Shown piece after piece: positions 1 to 7,189 of a stretch of DNA of 64,000 nt (position 1 is the first letter of the stretch; the number at the start of each line of letters is the position of its first letter). Under the pieces are notes generated by a model that did not search any database, was not told where the DNA came from, and saw nothing but the letters and a program-made list of their open reading frames with translations. Both the position numbers and the translations under genes were made by a program. The stretch covers positions 1 to 64,000 of the forward strand of contig NZ_JAMBPR010000036.1 of assembly GCF_024206475.1 (NCBI RefSeq), given 5' to 3'. This DNA comes from Paraburkholderia sp. CNPSo 3274. Its GTDB lineage: Bacteria > Pseudomonadota > Gammaproteobacteria > Burkholderiales > Burkholderiaceae.

Positions 1-160
1 TGCGCCACGCAAACACCTGGTTCGCATTCACCTGATGACGTCGGGCTACCCCGGAGACGGTGGCTCCGGGTTCGAAGGTCTCACGCACAATCGCCAGTTT
101 CTCTTCAACTGAGCGGCGTCGGCGTTGCTCCGGCTGCGTCAGAACCTCAACGGGTTCCAT
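1..160 (-). CDS. tnpA: IS66-type transposase accessory protein TnpA, cut by the window edge
   Basis: The minus strand from the ATG at 160 encodes a protein beginning MEPVEVLTQPEQ and running into an HTH_Tnp_1-type helix-turn-helix (SVEEKLAIVRETF, then GVARRHQVNANQVFAWR). The NANQVFxWR signature is typical of the TnpA accessory protein of IS66-family elements. About 53 codons are visible and the gene leaves the window at base 1, so its full length and the downstream tnpB/tnpC are unknown. I could not delimit the terminal inverted repeat in the GC-rich stretch 215-250. It may be part of the island or a later insertion. Confidence 0.75.
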   Translation of the reverse strand, partial: MEPVEVLTQPEQRRRRSVEEKLAIVRETFEPGATVSGVARRHQVNANQVFAWR

Positions 161-383
161 GTTGTTAGTTGTAGGCTTAAACATAGGCGGAAGACTACCT
201 CATAGTTTAAGCGTTACCCAGTGTCCGGTTTTCGCGGGGGCCGGCCCAGCCTTATACGAAGCCGAGAGATAGACCGTATCGACTAGTCAAGGTTCGATCC
301 TAATGATGGTCGCAAGGTCATTACCTCCATTCTGTACATGAAAGAATTCTGTAAATTGAGTCAGGGGCCGGTTACCCAAATCT

Positions 384-398
384 TGTAACGGTGTTACA
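384..398. promoter_or_regulatory. Palindromic operator candidate 1
   Basis: TGTAAC-GGT-GTTACA is a perfect 6+3+6 inverted repeat. A second copy with the same arms and a different spacer lies 57 bases downstream, centre to centre. The pair sits upstream of the rightward genes at 486 and 1154 and could bind a dimeric repressor or replication/partition-type protein. The binder is unknown. Confidence 0.5.
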
Positions 399-440
399 GG
401 AATCGGCCGCAAAGCCTTATACCTTCGTCGAATTCAAACC

Positions 441-455
441 TGTAACCCCGTTACA
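441..455. promoter_or_regulatory. Palindromic operator candidate 2
   Basis: TGTAAC-CCC-GTTACA has the same arms as 384-398. It ends 12 bases before the AAGGAG ribosome-binding site (468-473) of the gene starting at 486, close enough to overlap a promoter or the transcription start. Confidence 0.5.
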
Positions 456-485
456 ACATCGTGTTTTAAGGAGTGCATATCAGTA

Positions 486-1157
486 GTGAAAACATACACT
501 AGTCAGCATGAGATGGCCGTAGGTATCGCCATGCGACAACAGGCCGAGCTATACGAAGTAGAAGCCGCCAAGGTTGGAACCTCGTTAAAGGTGGTGACTG
601 CGGTCTATACCGATGACGGTACAGCAAGCTATGCAACCGCGCTTGCTCAATTCTTGGTTGATAACCCCGAGCATGCGGAAGGTACGCGCGATGATATGGC
701 CGGTATCGTTACCCGTCAGCTTGGCCTAACCAAGCCTTTCCCACCTAGCCGGATGAGCCGCGATCTTACCCGGAAGCAACGCGACCTTGTACGCAAGCTA
801 TTAGAGCCGCATGGCTACCCTACAGGAGCAATTGTGACCGCATTACATATTCGCGATGCTGTGCGCCTTGGCAAGGCCAGCATTAGCGCGGTAGCCGTTA
901 CGATGGAAACCAAGTTCGAAGTCCACCAAGTTACTATGAACGGCAAGACGTACCCTTACACGCTGGTCGATAGCGCTACGGCGTTGCCTTGGTATCGGCT
1001 AGGCATCCGCTACGCTGGCCGGAACATTGCTTTGCATGAAGTGTTGGCAATCCGAAGCATTGGAATCGGCCAATTTCGAAACATGGATGAGCAAGCGTAC
1101 CGCGCAGCAGGGGCCGAAGCGTTGGCAACCCGCACCGCGCTAATGGTGCAGGCATGA
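486..1157 (+). CDS. Island protein of unknown function, 223 aa
   Basis: I do not recognise this protein. The reading frame opens with GTG at 486, with AAGGAG 12 bases upstream. The product is soluble, without signal peptide or membrane segment. It has an Arg/Lys-rich central part (about residues 85-110) that could contact nucleic acid. Codon use and GC are clearly lower than in the chromosomal genes to the right, which suggests acquisition by transfer. The stop codon overlaps the start of the next gene (ATGA at 1154-1157), so the two are probably translationally coupled and controlled by the paired palindromes upstream. A replication or mobilisation role for the element is possible but is only inferred from position. 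Confidence 0.65.
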   Translation: MKTYTSQHEMAVGIAMRQQAELYEVEAAKVGTSLKVVTAVYTDDGTASYATALAQFLVDNPEHAEGTRDDMAGIVTRQLGLTKPFPPSRMSRDLTRKQRDLVRKLLEPHGYPTGAIVTALHIRDAVRLGKASISAVAVTMETKFEVHQVTMNGKTYPYTLVDSATALPWYRLGIRYAGRNIALHEVLAIRSIGIGQFRNMDEQAYRAAGAEALATRTALMVQA

Positions 1158-1477
1158 GCGAGCACCCGTTAGAGCACAACACGGCAGAGCGTGCATGGTT
1201 TGAGAAGTCGGGCGGGCACGCACAAGCGGGCTATAGGCGTGGTATTCAAGCGGCTACCGGAGCGCTACCGAGTTGGGCAGTAGACAAACGCAGGAGCAAG
1301 GCGCGCAAAGAGGAATCGGTAGGTGTGCATCCTGTACAACATGCACATAATGTACAGCATGTACAGAACGCGTCTGAGCAGCCGCCGACGTTGGCCGAAA
1401 TGCTGGCGAAGCTGCAGCGCCCGAGACAGACAGACGAGCAACCTACGCCAAGTGTTGATCCGCTGACGCTGCTATAG
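1154..1477 (+). CDS. Small island protein of unknown function, 107 aa
   Basis: The ATG at 1154 overlaps the stop of the preceding gene by four bases, the classic layout for translational coupling. The protein is hydrophilic, with a basic segment around residues 44-53 (DKRRSKARKEE) and a Pro/Gln-rich C terminus. It looks largely disordered. Residues 60-71 (VQHAHNVQHVQN) are encoded by four tandem 9-base units. I recognise no family. The partner gene and the lower GC of the region suggest a function tied to the mobile element. Confidence 0.55.
   Translation: MSEHPLEHNTAERAWFEKSGGHAQAGYRRGIQAATGALPSWAVDKRRSKARKEESVGVHPVQHAHNVQHVQNASEQPPTLAEMLAKLQRPRQTDEQPTPSVDPLTLL
1333..1368 (+). repeat. Four 9-base tandem units inside a coding region
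   Basis: Units starting at 1333, 1342, 1351 and 1360 read TGTACAACA, TGCACATAA, TGTACAGCA and TGTACAGAA. In frame they give the tripeptides VQH, AHN, VQH and VQN (offset by one base from the codons). The palindrome TGTACA recurs three times. This may be simple repeat expansion or an embedded binding array. Confidence 0.6.
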
Positions 1478-1557
1478 GCGTATACGTCCACAGCGCTTAA
1501 GTCGGGTAGGGATGTATTGGCTTCTGCTGAAGTGGCTATTGCCCCGCGAACGGGGCC

Positions 1558-2922
1558 CTACATCCCGGCCTTTTGGGTCGATATCCAGTCTAGAAATTTC
1601 ATGAAGTTGTCTTCGGGCTTTTCAGTCTTCTTGTAGCTATCGAGTTGCAATGTGAATCGGGCTAGGAGATCACTCGCCAATAGTTCGATCTCATGCCGGT
1701 GCTGACGCTCGTTCAAGGCTGGTTTTCGATAGTTCAATGTTGACCACGTTCCATGTAGTACGCGAGATCGGGCCGTTACAACCGAGTCGATAAAACTTAA
1801 AACCGTTCGGGAATCGTTATCTCTCAGCGGTTGGTTTTTGGTCAATCCATAAATTACCTCAAACACCTTAAGCAATCCATTCTTGCATCCACTAGTACTT
1901 TGTGCGAATAGCAACACCTCAATAGATGTTTCCATTTTGGCAATTGCCACGGTGTCCAGCTTCTCTGATATCCCCTCATGAAACCAGTAAGCCGCGTCGC
2001 ACCACGCTTGATCTAGCCTCACCAAAGTTGACTGGCCCTTAACAAAAGCGTCTACTCTGTTTCCTACGGATTCAAGTATCGCTTTGTTCTTCCCGAGAAT
2101 CATATCGAAATACGGCCCGGAATAGCTCATACACGGGTCTGCGCGCGTGAACCCGGCCCTCAAATGATCGCCGACCTTTTTAAAAGTATTGATATTCTTA
2201 GGAATTGTTCGCGCCGTTGATCTCGCGACTTCCTTTGAGATCGAAGGTGGAATAAATAGTTGTAGGGCGACTAGAGCAATGTCAACTGCGCTGTCGGCGT
2301 GCTCAGCGGATCTCTCATTATCGTAACCTTCCGTTTCTACCTGTGCAATCCAGCGCGCGCCTTGACCCGCCGCATACTCCAATATTTGATTATATCCAAA
2401 TTTTTCGACTTCATCCTTCGATTCAACCTGATGAGCGGCAGCAAAGCCGTTCACAAACTGAAAAGTCACCGGCCCTACATGGAACGACCGCGAATCATTC
2501 GGAGAGACAGCACAAGGAATGAAGTGTGTCTTAGGCGCTGCCTCTTCGGCAAACCAACTGGCAATCCCCGTTTTGAATATGTCATAGTCTTCGTGAGGGG
2601 TGCCAATCCGCACCGCCTTTATCAATTCATCCGCCACTTTAGATAGTAGGCGTTCGAAACTTGTTCCCCTTGCATATTCAGGATGCTCTTTAAGAAGAGA
2701 TTCTGTCAAGGCAATTGCTGCGTCCACGCCAGCCCTCTTAAAACCCAGCGCGTTGCCTTCTGGCGTGAACATTCGCGGATATACAATCTCGTGTCTCGCG
2801 AACCATGCGTCAGTAGCATCAAATCCGACCAATATTTCCTCGGGGCGCTCCGTGAATACAAAATTGTTGGCTGTGGATTTTAAGTATTCGGTCTTGTTTT
2901 TCATATATTCCAAGATTCTCAT
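1558..2922 (-). CDS. ApeA-like HEPN-domain protein, candidate RNase effector
   Basis: A 454-residue protein whose C-terminal third resembles the Apea-like HEPN fold. R385-X4-H390 (in TARSRVLHG) is the R-X4-6-H motif used by HEPN ribonucleases for RNA cleavage. The N-terminal part (about 1-300) has no family I recognise and could be the sensing half, as in ApeA-type anti-phage proteins. There is no membrane segment. The start is uncertain: Met1 and Met7 both lack a strong ribosome-binding site. It lies 57 bases downstream of another leftward gene with its own R-X4-H motif and in line with the integrase, so one leftward transcript is likely. AT-rich codon use marks it as acquired. An abortive-infection or toxin role is inferred. 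Confidence 0.6.
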   Translation of the reverse strand: MRILEYMKNKTEYLKSTANNFVFTERPEEILVGFDATDAWFARHEIVYPRMFTPEGNALGFKRAGVDAAIALTESLLKEHPEYARGTSFERLLSKVADELIKAVRIGTPHEDYDIFKTGIASWFAEEAAPKTHFIPCAVSPNDSRSFHVGPVTFQFVNGFAAAHQVESKDEVEKFGYNQILEYAAGQGARWIAQVETEGYDNERSAEHADSAVDIALVALQLFIPPSISKEVARSTARTIPKNINTFKKVGDHLRAGFTRADPCMSYSGPYFDMILGKNKAILESVGNRVDAFVKGQSTLVRLDQAWCDAAYWFHEGISEKLDTVAIAKMETSIEVLLFAQSTSGCKNGLLKVFEVIYGLTKNQPLRDNDSRTVLSFIDSVVTARSRVLHGTWSTLNYRKPALNERQHRHEIELLASDLLARFTLQLDSYKKTEKPEDNFMKFLDWISTQKAGM

Positions 2923-2979
2923 GAAAATCAGAGGTATCTTTTCGCTAACTTACCATAAGCAAGCGCATTGACAGATTTA

Positions 2980-3648
2980 CTAGGCGCGATCAGGAAATGC
3001 TATCTTGTGGTCAGCGCCAATGGCTGCGGCGATAAGCTCAAAATACCTGTCAACGATCACGAGAATTTCAGAATTGTTATTTTTTATCTGCCTCGACCAT
3101 TTGAGTTGCGCTCGTCTGTATTCAAATTCCAGATCATCCCCGAGCTTATGGGCAGTGCGACGGAATAACGCCATTGCCGCCACCCAATCAAGCCCCTCAT
3201 CTGAGTAACGACGGGCGTGAACATGGCTACCGCGCGTACGGATGATCGCTTCTAGTGGTCCGTAAACAACCGTTTTGATTTTTGCTGGAAGATCGGCAAT
3301 CCCGTATAGTCGAGAGATTTTAGTCGCGTATGCAGTCAGACGTTGCTCCAGCATATATACCTCCTGCAAGTGCGAGCCAATCAGGAATTTTATATAATCG
3401 TCCTTTTCGATTTTCTTGGATCGGGGTGGCGAAAGTTCGACCAATGTCGCGACCAAATTTACAGCGTCGAGCGTTGCCGTGATTTCTGTATATCCGGAGA
3501 AGATCTCACGAAATACGCCATCCGTTTTTCGCTTTAATTCTTCGCCTGCTTGCTTTGCCTCAACGACTGGATCGAGATATTCGGAAGCAAAGTTTGCCAT
3601 CATCATCTGAAATTTCTCGAAACCCGTTTTCCCAAAATTACCTTGCAT
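2980..3648 (-). CDS. Second putative HEPN-type protein, 222 aa
   Basis: A small, mostly helical, soluble protein of unknown family. Residues 137-144 read RTRGSHVH. This fits R-X4-H twice (R137/H142 and R139/H144) and resembles the active-site helix of HEPN proteins. It is followed by an aromatic-rich helix, as in that superfamily. It precedes the 454-aa HEPN gene with a 57-base gap and follows the integrase with a 92-base gap, all leftward. Two adjacent HEPN-like genes suggest a paired complex or a sensor/effector couple. No clear Shine-Dalgarno precedes the ATG at 3648. The HEPN assignment rests on one motif and needs a profile or structure search. Confidence 0.5.
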   Translation of the reverse strand: MQGNFGKTGFEKFQMMMANFASEYLDPVVEAKQAGEELKRKTDGVFREIFSGYTEITATLDAVNLVATLVELSPPRSKKIEKDDYIKFLIGSHLQEVYMLEQRLTAYATKISRLYGIADLPAKIKTVVYGPLEAIIRTRGSHVHARRYSDEGLDWVAAMALFRRTAHKLGDDLEFEYRRAQLKWSRQIKNNNSEILVIVDRYFELIAAAIGADHKIAFPDRA

Positions 3649-3740
3649 AATGATTTTCGCCGTTGCTCAACTGTTGTTATTTACAGCCGCCGCCCTGCTA
3701 ACTAATTCGAAGGAATACTCCACCCGCTCGCTAGCCTCCA

Positions 3741-5063
3741 CTACATAGCCGGTAGCTTGTCTATTGCCGCGCGTAGCGGCTTAACAGGATAGAACTGCGC
3801 GCCGTACCCGCGCGATATCCGATTCCCGCCAGCATGCCCCGTTAGTGCGTCTGAGACTTCCTCAGTAACGCCTTGCTCGCGCAATTGATCTTTAAACAGG
3901 TGGCGAAACGAATGGAACGCTTTCCGCTTGTCGGTGATGCCGAGCGTACGGAGCCATTTATTCCACTTGCCCGAGAACGTACCCGTACACCGCCCGTGTG
4001 CGTTTGCCTTCATTGGCCAGATACGGTCGCCGGTCGCCTGCCTCGCTATCTCGACCAAGGGCAATAGCTCAGGATGCAACGGAATGCGGCGCACTGAGCC
4101 TGCCGTTTTCACATGCTGGCCGTCGCCTTCGTCCGTAACGTACACAAGCGCGCAGCCCTGCTCTACGCGGATATCACCGGGTGCAAGCTGACCGATTTCC
4201 TCTAGCCGCATTCCTGTATAGATCGCGATGCGCGGAGCCCAATACTTGAAGCCGGTAAAGCCCGCGCTGGCCTTCAAGACCGTCTGCACTTCGTCCACCG
4301 TGAAAGGCAACCGCGCTGCCCTTTGGTCAGATGCCGGGGGCGTAGCGATCTTGAGCGCCTGGTTCGAATCGATGTAGCCAGCGTCAACCGCAGCACTCAG
4401 CAACGCCTTAACGAACGTCACGTAATGGCGAACCGTCCCCGGTGCCATGCCGGACTCCGCCAGCTTACGAACGAACTGCGCGACGTGGGCGCGTGTGACC
4501 TCGACGGGCAATAGCCGCTTGCCGGATATCTCCCAAAACTTGGACAGGCTGCGATGCGCTTGCGCCACTGCTGCACCACCCGGCTTGCGCGTGGTTTTCC
4601 AGTGCACCAGAGCGTCCATAAAAGTATGATTATTCGCTTCTGCTGCCTTGGCGTTGCGCGGACGAGGAAGCGACGCGCGGGCGTTCTGCGTTGCTGCTGC
4701 GAATGCAATTGCGGCCGGATCATTTGGCCCCACAGGAGTTGGCTTATCGTCCAGCAGCGCCTCTATCCGGTCTGCTTCGGTGTACGGCTCTAGCTCGTGG
4801 TCGTCTTGCCCGTGCTCGTGATCTAGCATGGTGTCTAAGTCCACAGTCCCGCTCGTGCGCACCCTCTCTAGGCTCGCCGCCGCTTGCTCGAATAGCTCAT
4901 CTACTTGCACGCCATACTTACGGGCTGCTTTCTCCGCTTCCCGCCTATCCTTCGTGTTCAGGCTCTTAGTTATTTCACGTTTGCCAATGATGTTACGAAT
5001 TGCTTCAGGGACCACGCGGCGGTAGTGATAAGCCGCCCCGCGCCTGATAATATGTTGACCCAT
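3741..5063 (-). CDS. int: Tyrosine site-specific integrase of the island
   Basis: A phage-type integrase that would insert and excise the element by strand exchange at att sites. I start it at the ATG at 5063 because MGQHIIRRGAAYHYRRVVPE is the typical opening of integrases with this N-terminal (DUF6538-like) region. An upstream in-frame start at 5120 would add 19 atypical residues. From 5063 the protein has 440 aa. The catalytic residues are visible: R286 (TGMRLEEIG), H384 and R387 (HSFRH), and nucleophile Y420 (RGYGAQF). A SAM-like DNA-binding segment lies around 150-250. It appears intact. Its 5' end faces the chromosomal junction, where repeated TTGTAGC boxes lie. Confidence 0.93.
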   Translation of the reverse strand: MGQHIIRRGAAYHYRRVVPEAIRNIIGKREITKSLNTKDRREAEKAARKYGVQVDELFEQAAASLERVRTSGTVDLDTMLDHEHGQDDHELEPYTEADRIEALLDDKPTPVGPNDPAAIAFAAATQNARASLPRPRNAKAAEANNHTFMDALVHWKTTRKPGGAAVAQAHRSLSKFWEISGKRLLPVEVTRAHVAQFVRKLAESGMAPGTVRHYVTFVKALLSAAVDAGYIDSNQALKIATPPASDQRAARLPFTVDEVQTVLKASAGFTGFKYWAPRIAIYTGMRLEEIGQLAPGDIRVEQGCALVYVTDEGDGQHVKTAGSVRRIPLHPELLPLVEIARQATGDRIWPMKANAHGRCTGTFSGKWNKWLRTLGITDKRKAFHSFRHLFKDQLREQGVTEEVSDALTGHAGGNRISRGYGAQFYPVKPLRAAIDKLPAM

Positions 5064-5152
5064 TTGTAGCACCCAAATGTAGCGCAAGCCCTTTACTGGC
5101 TTGGATTGTAGCCCACACAAGGCGCGGTGATTGGTTTTCGCAGTCCTGCGAA
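5064..5152. promoter_or_regulatory. Putative integrase arm sites and attachment region
   Basis: Three nonamers of the form WTGTAGCNC occur just upstream of the integrase start, at 5064-5072, 5077-5085 and 5106-5114. They look like arm-type integrase binding sites, which also commonly cover the int promoter. Further right an inverted repeat TTCGCA-N4-TGCGAA (5137-5152) lies close to the chromosomal gene at 5189 and is a candidate crossover core. The matching left junction is not in the window, so the core is unproven. I see no tRNA gene here. Confidence 0.4.
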
Positions 5153-5188
5153 GATTGCGCCCCCTTCAACTTCGCAACACACCGCTTC

Positions 5189-5695
5189 ATGGCATCAGGC
5201 ACCGCACATCACGCCACGGGTTGGGCCGCTGGCGTCATCGCCGCCGCAATCGTCACGCATCAGGGCGCCGATAGCGCCTGGCATCTCTACGCCGCGCTCG
5301 CGTTCGCGGCGGGTGTCGCGGGCGGATCGGCGCCCGACTGGCTGGAGGTCGCATGGTGGCGCAAGAAGCGGCGCCTCTGGATCACGCATCGCACGCTCAC
5401 GCACTGGGGCATCGGCTGGATCGCTTTGCTCGTGTGGTCGTATCACAAACTCGGGCACGTGCCGATCGCGGCGCCCGCGTTCGGCTTCGCTTGCGGAGGC
5501 ATGGTCCACTTGTTCGCCGACTGGCCCAATCCGCTCGGTGTGCCGTGGATCTTTCAGCGGCACTCGCTGAACTGGTGGCGCAGCGGACGTTGCGACCTGA
5601 TCGTCGTCGCCGCGTCATGGGTTGCCGCGTGGTTTTTCGCCGTGCATGGCGTGCCGCACGACTGGTCGCTCGCCCCGTTGCGTCGGCTCGTCTGA
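5189..5695 (+). CDS. YdjM-like membrane-bound metal-dependent hydrolase family protein
   Basis: A 168-aa inner-membrane protein resembling the YdjM/DUF457 family. It has several hydrophobic helices and conserved His/Asp motifs (HHATGWAAG near the N terminus, HRTLTHW around residue 70, HLFADWPNP around 110) typical of this family's putative metal site. The biochemical function of the family is not established, and E. coli YdjM is known for LexA control. No good ribosome-binding site precedes the ATG at 5189 and the island junction lies just upstream, so the element may have replaced its native leader. High GC places it on the chromosomal side. Confidence 0.75.
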   Translation: MASGTAHHATGWAAGVIAAAIVTHQGADSAWHLYAALAFAAGVAGGSAPDWLEVAWWRKKRRLWITHRTLTHWGIGWIALLVWSYHKLGHVPIAAPAFGFACGGMVHLFADWPNPLGVPWIFQRHSLNWWRSGRCDLIVVAASWVAAWFFAVHGVPHDWSLAPLRRLV

Positions 5696-5881
5696 CTGAT
5701 CTGTGACGACGCGTCTTTCTCAAGGACGACCGGTAATTGAAAATAGGCGGGAAAGCTTTCGCCCGCGGCATGCCGGGCGTTCACCCAATCCGCGCAAAGC
5801 GTCGATTAACAATCGTCGGGACTGATCAGGCGCCACATCGCCATTAATCAGGGAAAACGTTTATTTTCATGTCAATCAAAA

Positions 5882-5915
5882 TCGAAATAAAAACGGCGCC
5901 CTTTAAAGGGCGCCG
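5882..5915 (-). terminator. Rho-independent terminator of the 5940-6143 gene
   Basis: A perfect 22-base palindrome (5894-5915, arms CGGCGCCCTTT/AAAGGGCGCCG) is followed on the minus strand by TTTTTATTT. It lies about 25 bases past the stop of the leftward gene. Confidence 0.85.
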
Positions 5916-5939
5916 CTCCTAAATCGCGTCATGCGAGAT

Positions 5940-6143
5940 TCAGGCGTTCTGCTCGCACTCCGCGCGGCCCATGCGGTAGCCGACGATCAGCCCGGCGTCA
6001 TACGCCGACTCCAGCGCGCGGCCAATATCCTCTGCGCTCACGAGATGCACGTCGGCGGTCGGCTTCCCGGTCAGTTCGAAGCTCTCGATCCCGAGCGTTC
6101 TTCGCGAGATTGCCAGCAATAATTCGAGTCGTTCGTCATGCAT
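5940..6143 (-). CDS. Small DUF6900-like protein, 67 aa
   Basis: A short acidic protein beginning MHDERLELLLAISRRTLGIE and ending with an alpha-helical segment (ALESAYDAGLIVGYRMG). The LLLxIxRxTLGIE opening and the ALExAYxAG helix resemble the DUF6900 small proteins common in Burkholderiaceae, whose function is unknown. A good GGAGAGAG ribosome-binding site precedes the ATG at 6143, and a strong intrinsic terminator follows the stop, so it is a complete monocistronic unit. The assignment is from memory of the family pattern. Confidence 0.65.
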   Translation of the reverse strand: MHDERLELLLAISRRTLGIESFELTGKPTADVHLVSAEDIGRALESAYDAGLIVGYRMGRAECEQNA

Positions 6144-6487
6144 TTTGCTCTCTCCACTTGATCTACATCATCTGATTACAATGATAAATATCAAAATCCG
6201 TGTGGGCCGCGACGCATGGACGCATATTGAAGCGCTACTCTAATATCGAACTCGAGAAATCTTTAAATATTGTTAAATCAACAACCGATTAACCTTGAAA
6301 ATCCTTGAATAGAGTCGTTTTAATCCGAGATTAAACAGGGCCTCAATGCATGATGGCTTGCCCCATGCGGCCGAGCCGACGTCGCGGCCAGGCGAGGCGA
6401 GGGTTTCGCGCGAGCAACCGTTTGATATGATCGGTAACACATTCGCGCGGCCCAACCAGGGCTTTTCGTCAGTCTTCGAACGTAGCC
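6144..6487. other. AT-rich divergent promoter region with an inverted repeat
   Basis: This gap separates the leftward small gene and the rightward XRE-cupin gene. Bases 6180-6340 are distinctly AT-rich for this genome. TTTAATC-CGA-GATTAAA (6319-6335) is a perfect 7+3+7 inverted repeat and could be an operator, for instance for the XRE protein encoded at 6488. I see no additional gene. Confidence 0.4.
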
Positions 6488-7150
6488 ATGGACTCCACGC
6501 TCATCCCATCCGCCAGCACGGCGACCACCGACCTCGGACGCCGCGTGCGCGCCGCGCGCGTCGCCCAGGACCTGACGCTGGATACGGCCAGCCGCCTGTG
6601 CGGCGTCTCGCGCTCGACCCTGTCGAAAGTTGAAAACGGGCTCATGTCGCCAACCTTCGACGTGCTGCAAAAGATCGTCGGCGGGCTGAGAATCGACCTG
6701 GCCGAGCTGTTCGGCACCCCGCCCAAGCTCAATGCCGGCGGCCGCCGCGCGCTCACGCGCAACGGCGCGGGTCAGCGCCACGCCTATCGCGGCTATCAAA
6801 TGGAGTTGCTCGCCACCGATCTCGCGCACAAGGCAATGCTGCCGTTTCGCATCCGCATCACCGCGCATTCGCTCGACGCGTTCGACGACTGGGGCCGCCA
6901 CGAAGGCGAAGAGTTTCTCTACGTGATCAGCGGCAGCGTGTGCCTGTATTCGGAGCTTTACGCGCCCACCTGTCTGGAAACCGGCGACAGCCTCTACTTC
7001 GACAGCCGCACCGGCCACGCAGCCATTTCGACGAGCGAGGAAGACGCCGAAGTGCTGTGGATGGCCACGAGCGCGCGCCTGCCCGGCGTCGCGCCGGAAG
7101 CGCCGGCAACGTCGAAGTCGCGGGCCAAGGCGAAGCTCACGGCCGGCTGA
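6488..7150 (+). CDS. XRE-family transcriptional regulator with cupin sensor domain
   Basis: A 220-aa regulator. An XRE helix-turn-helix at about residues 16-70 (LGRRVRAARVAQDLTLDTASRLCGVSRSTLSKVENG, split here only for description) is followed by a cupin_2 barrel at about 115-190 (HEGEEFLYVISGSV, then LETGDSLYFDSRTGHA). This architecture senses a small ligand in the cupin and often controls catabolic or transport genes. A Lys/Ala-rich tail closes it. No strong ribosome-binding site precedes the ATG. It converges on pcaQ, 39 bases away, and has no obvious operon partner, so its target cannot be read from context. Confidence 0.85.
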   Translation: MDSTLIPSASTATTDLGRRVRAARVAQDLTLDTASRLCGVSRSTLSKVENGLMSPTFDVLQKIVGGLRIDLAELFGTPPKLNAGGRRALTRNGAGQRHAYRGYQMELLATDLAHKAMLPFRIRITAHSLDAFDDWGRHEGEEFLYVISGSVCLYSELYAPTCLETGDSLYFDSRTGHAAISTSEEDAEVLWMATSARLPGVAPEAPATSKSRAKAKLTAG

Positions 7151-7189
7151 ATATAGCGCGCGGCTTTGGGTCTGCAGGACCGTGAAGCC

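Larger units (their letters stand above)
161..485. other. Non-coding leader between IS66 remnant and the 486 gene
   Basis: No convincing gene lies here. The left part (161-250) should contain the upstream end of the IS66 element. The octamer ATTCTGTA occurs at 329-336 and again at 346-353, and two TGTAAC-N3-GTTACA palindromes follow (listed separately). The layout looks like a regulated promoter region for the rightward gene pair starting at 486. I did not find a clear -35/-10 pair. Confidence 0.5.

Noticed and set aside
1..5188. A prophage
   Set aside because: Apart from the integrase there are no capsid, tail, terminase, lysis or repressor genes in view. It is better called an integrative element.
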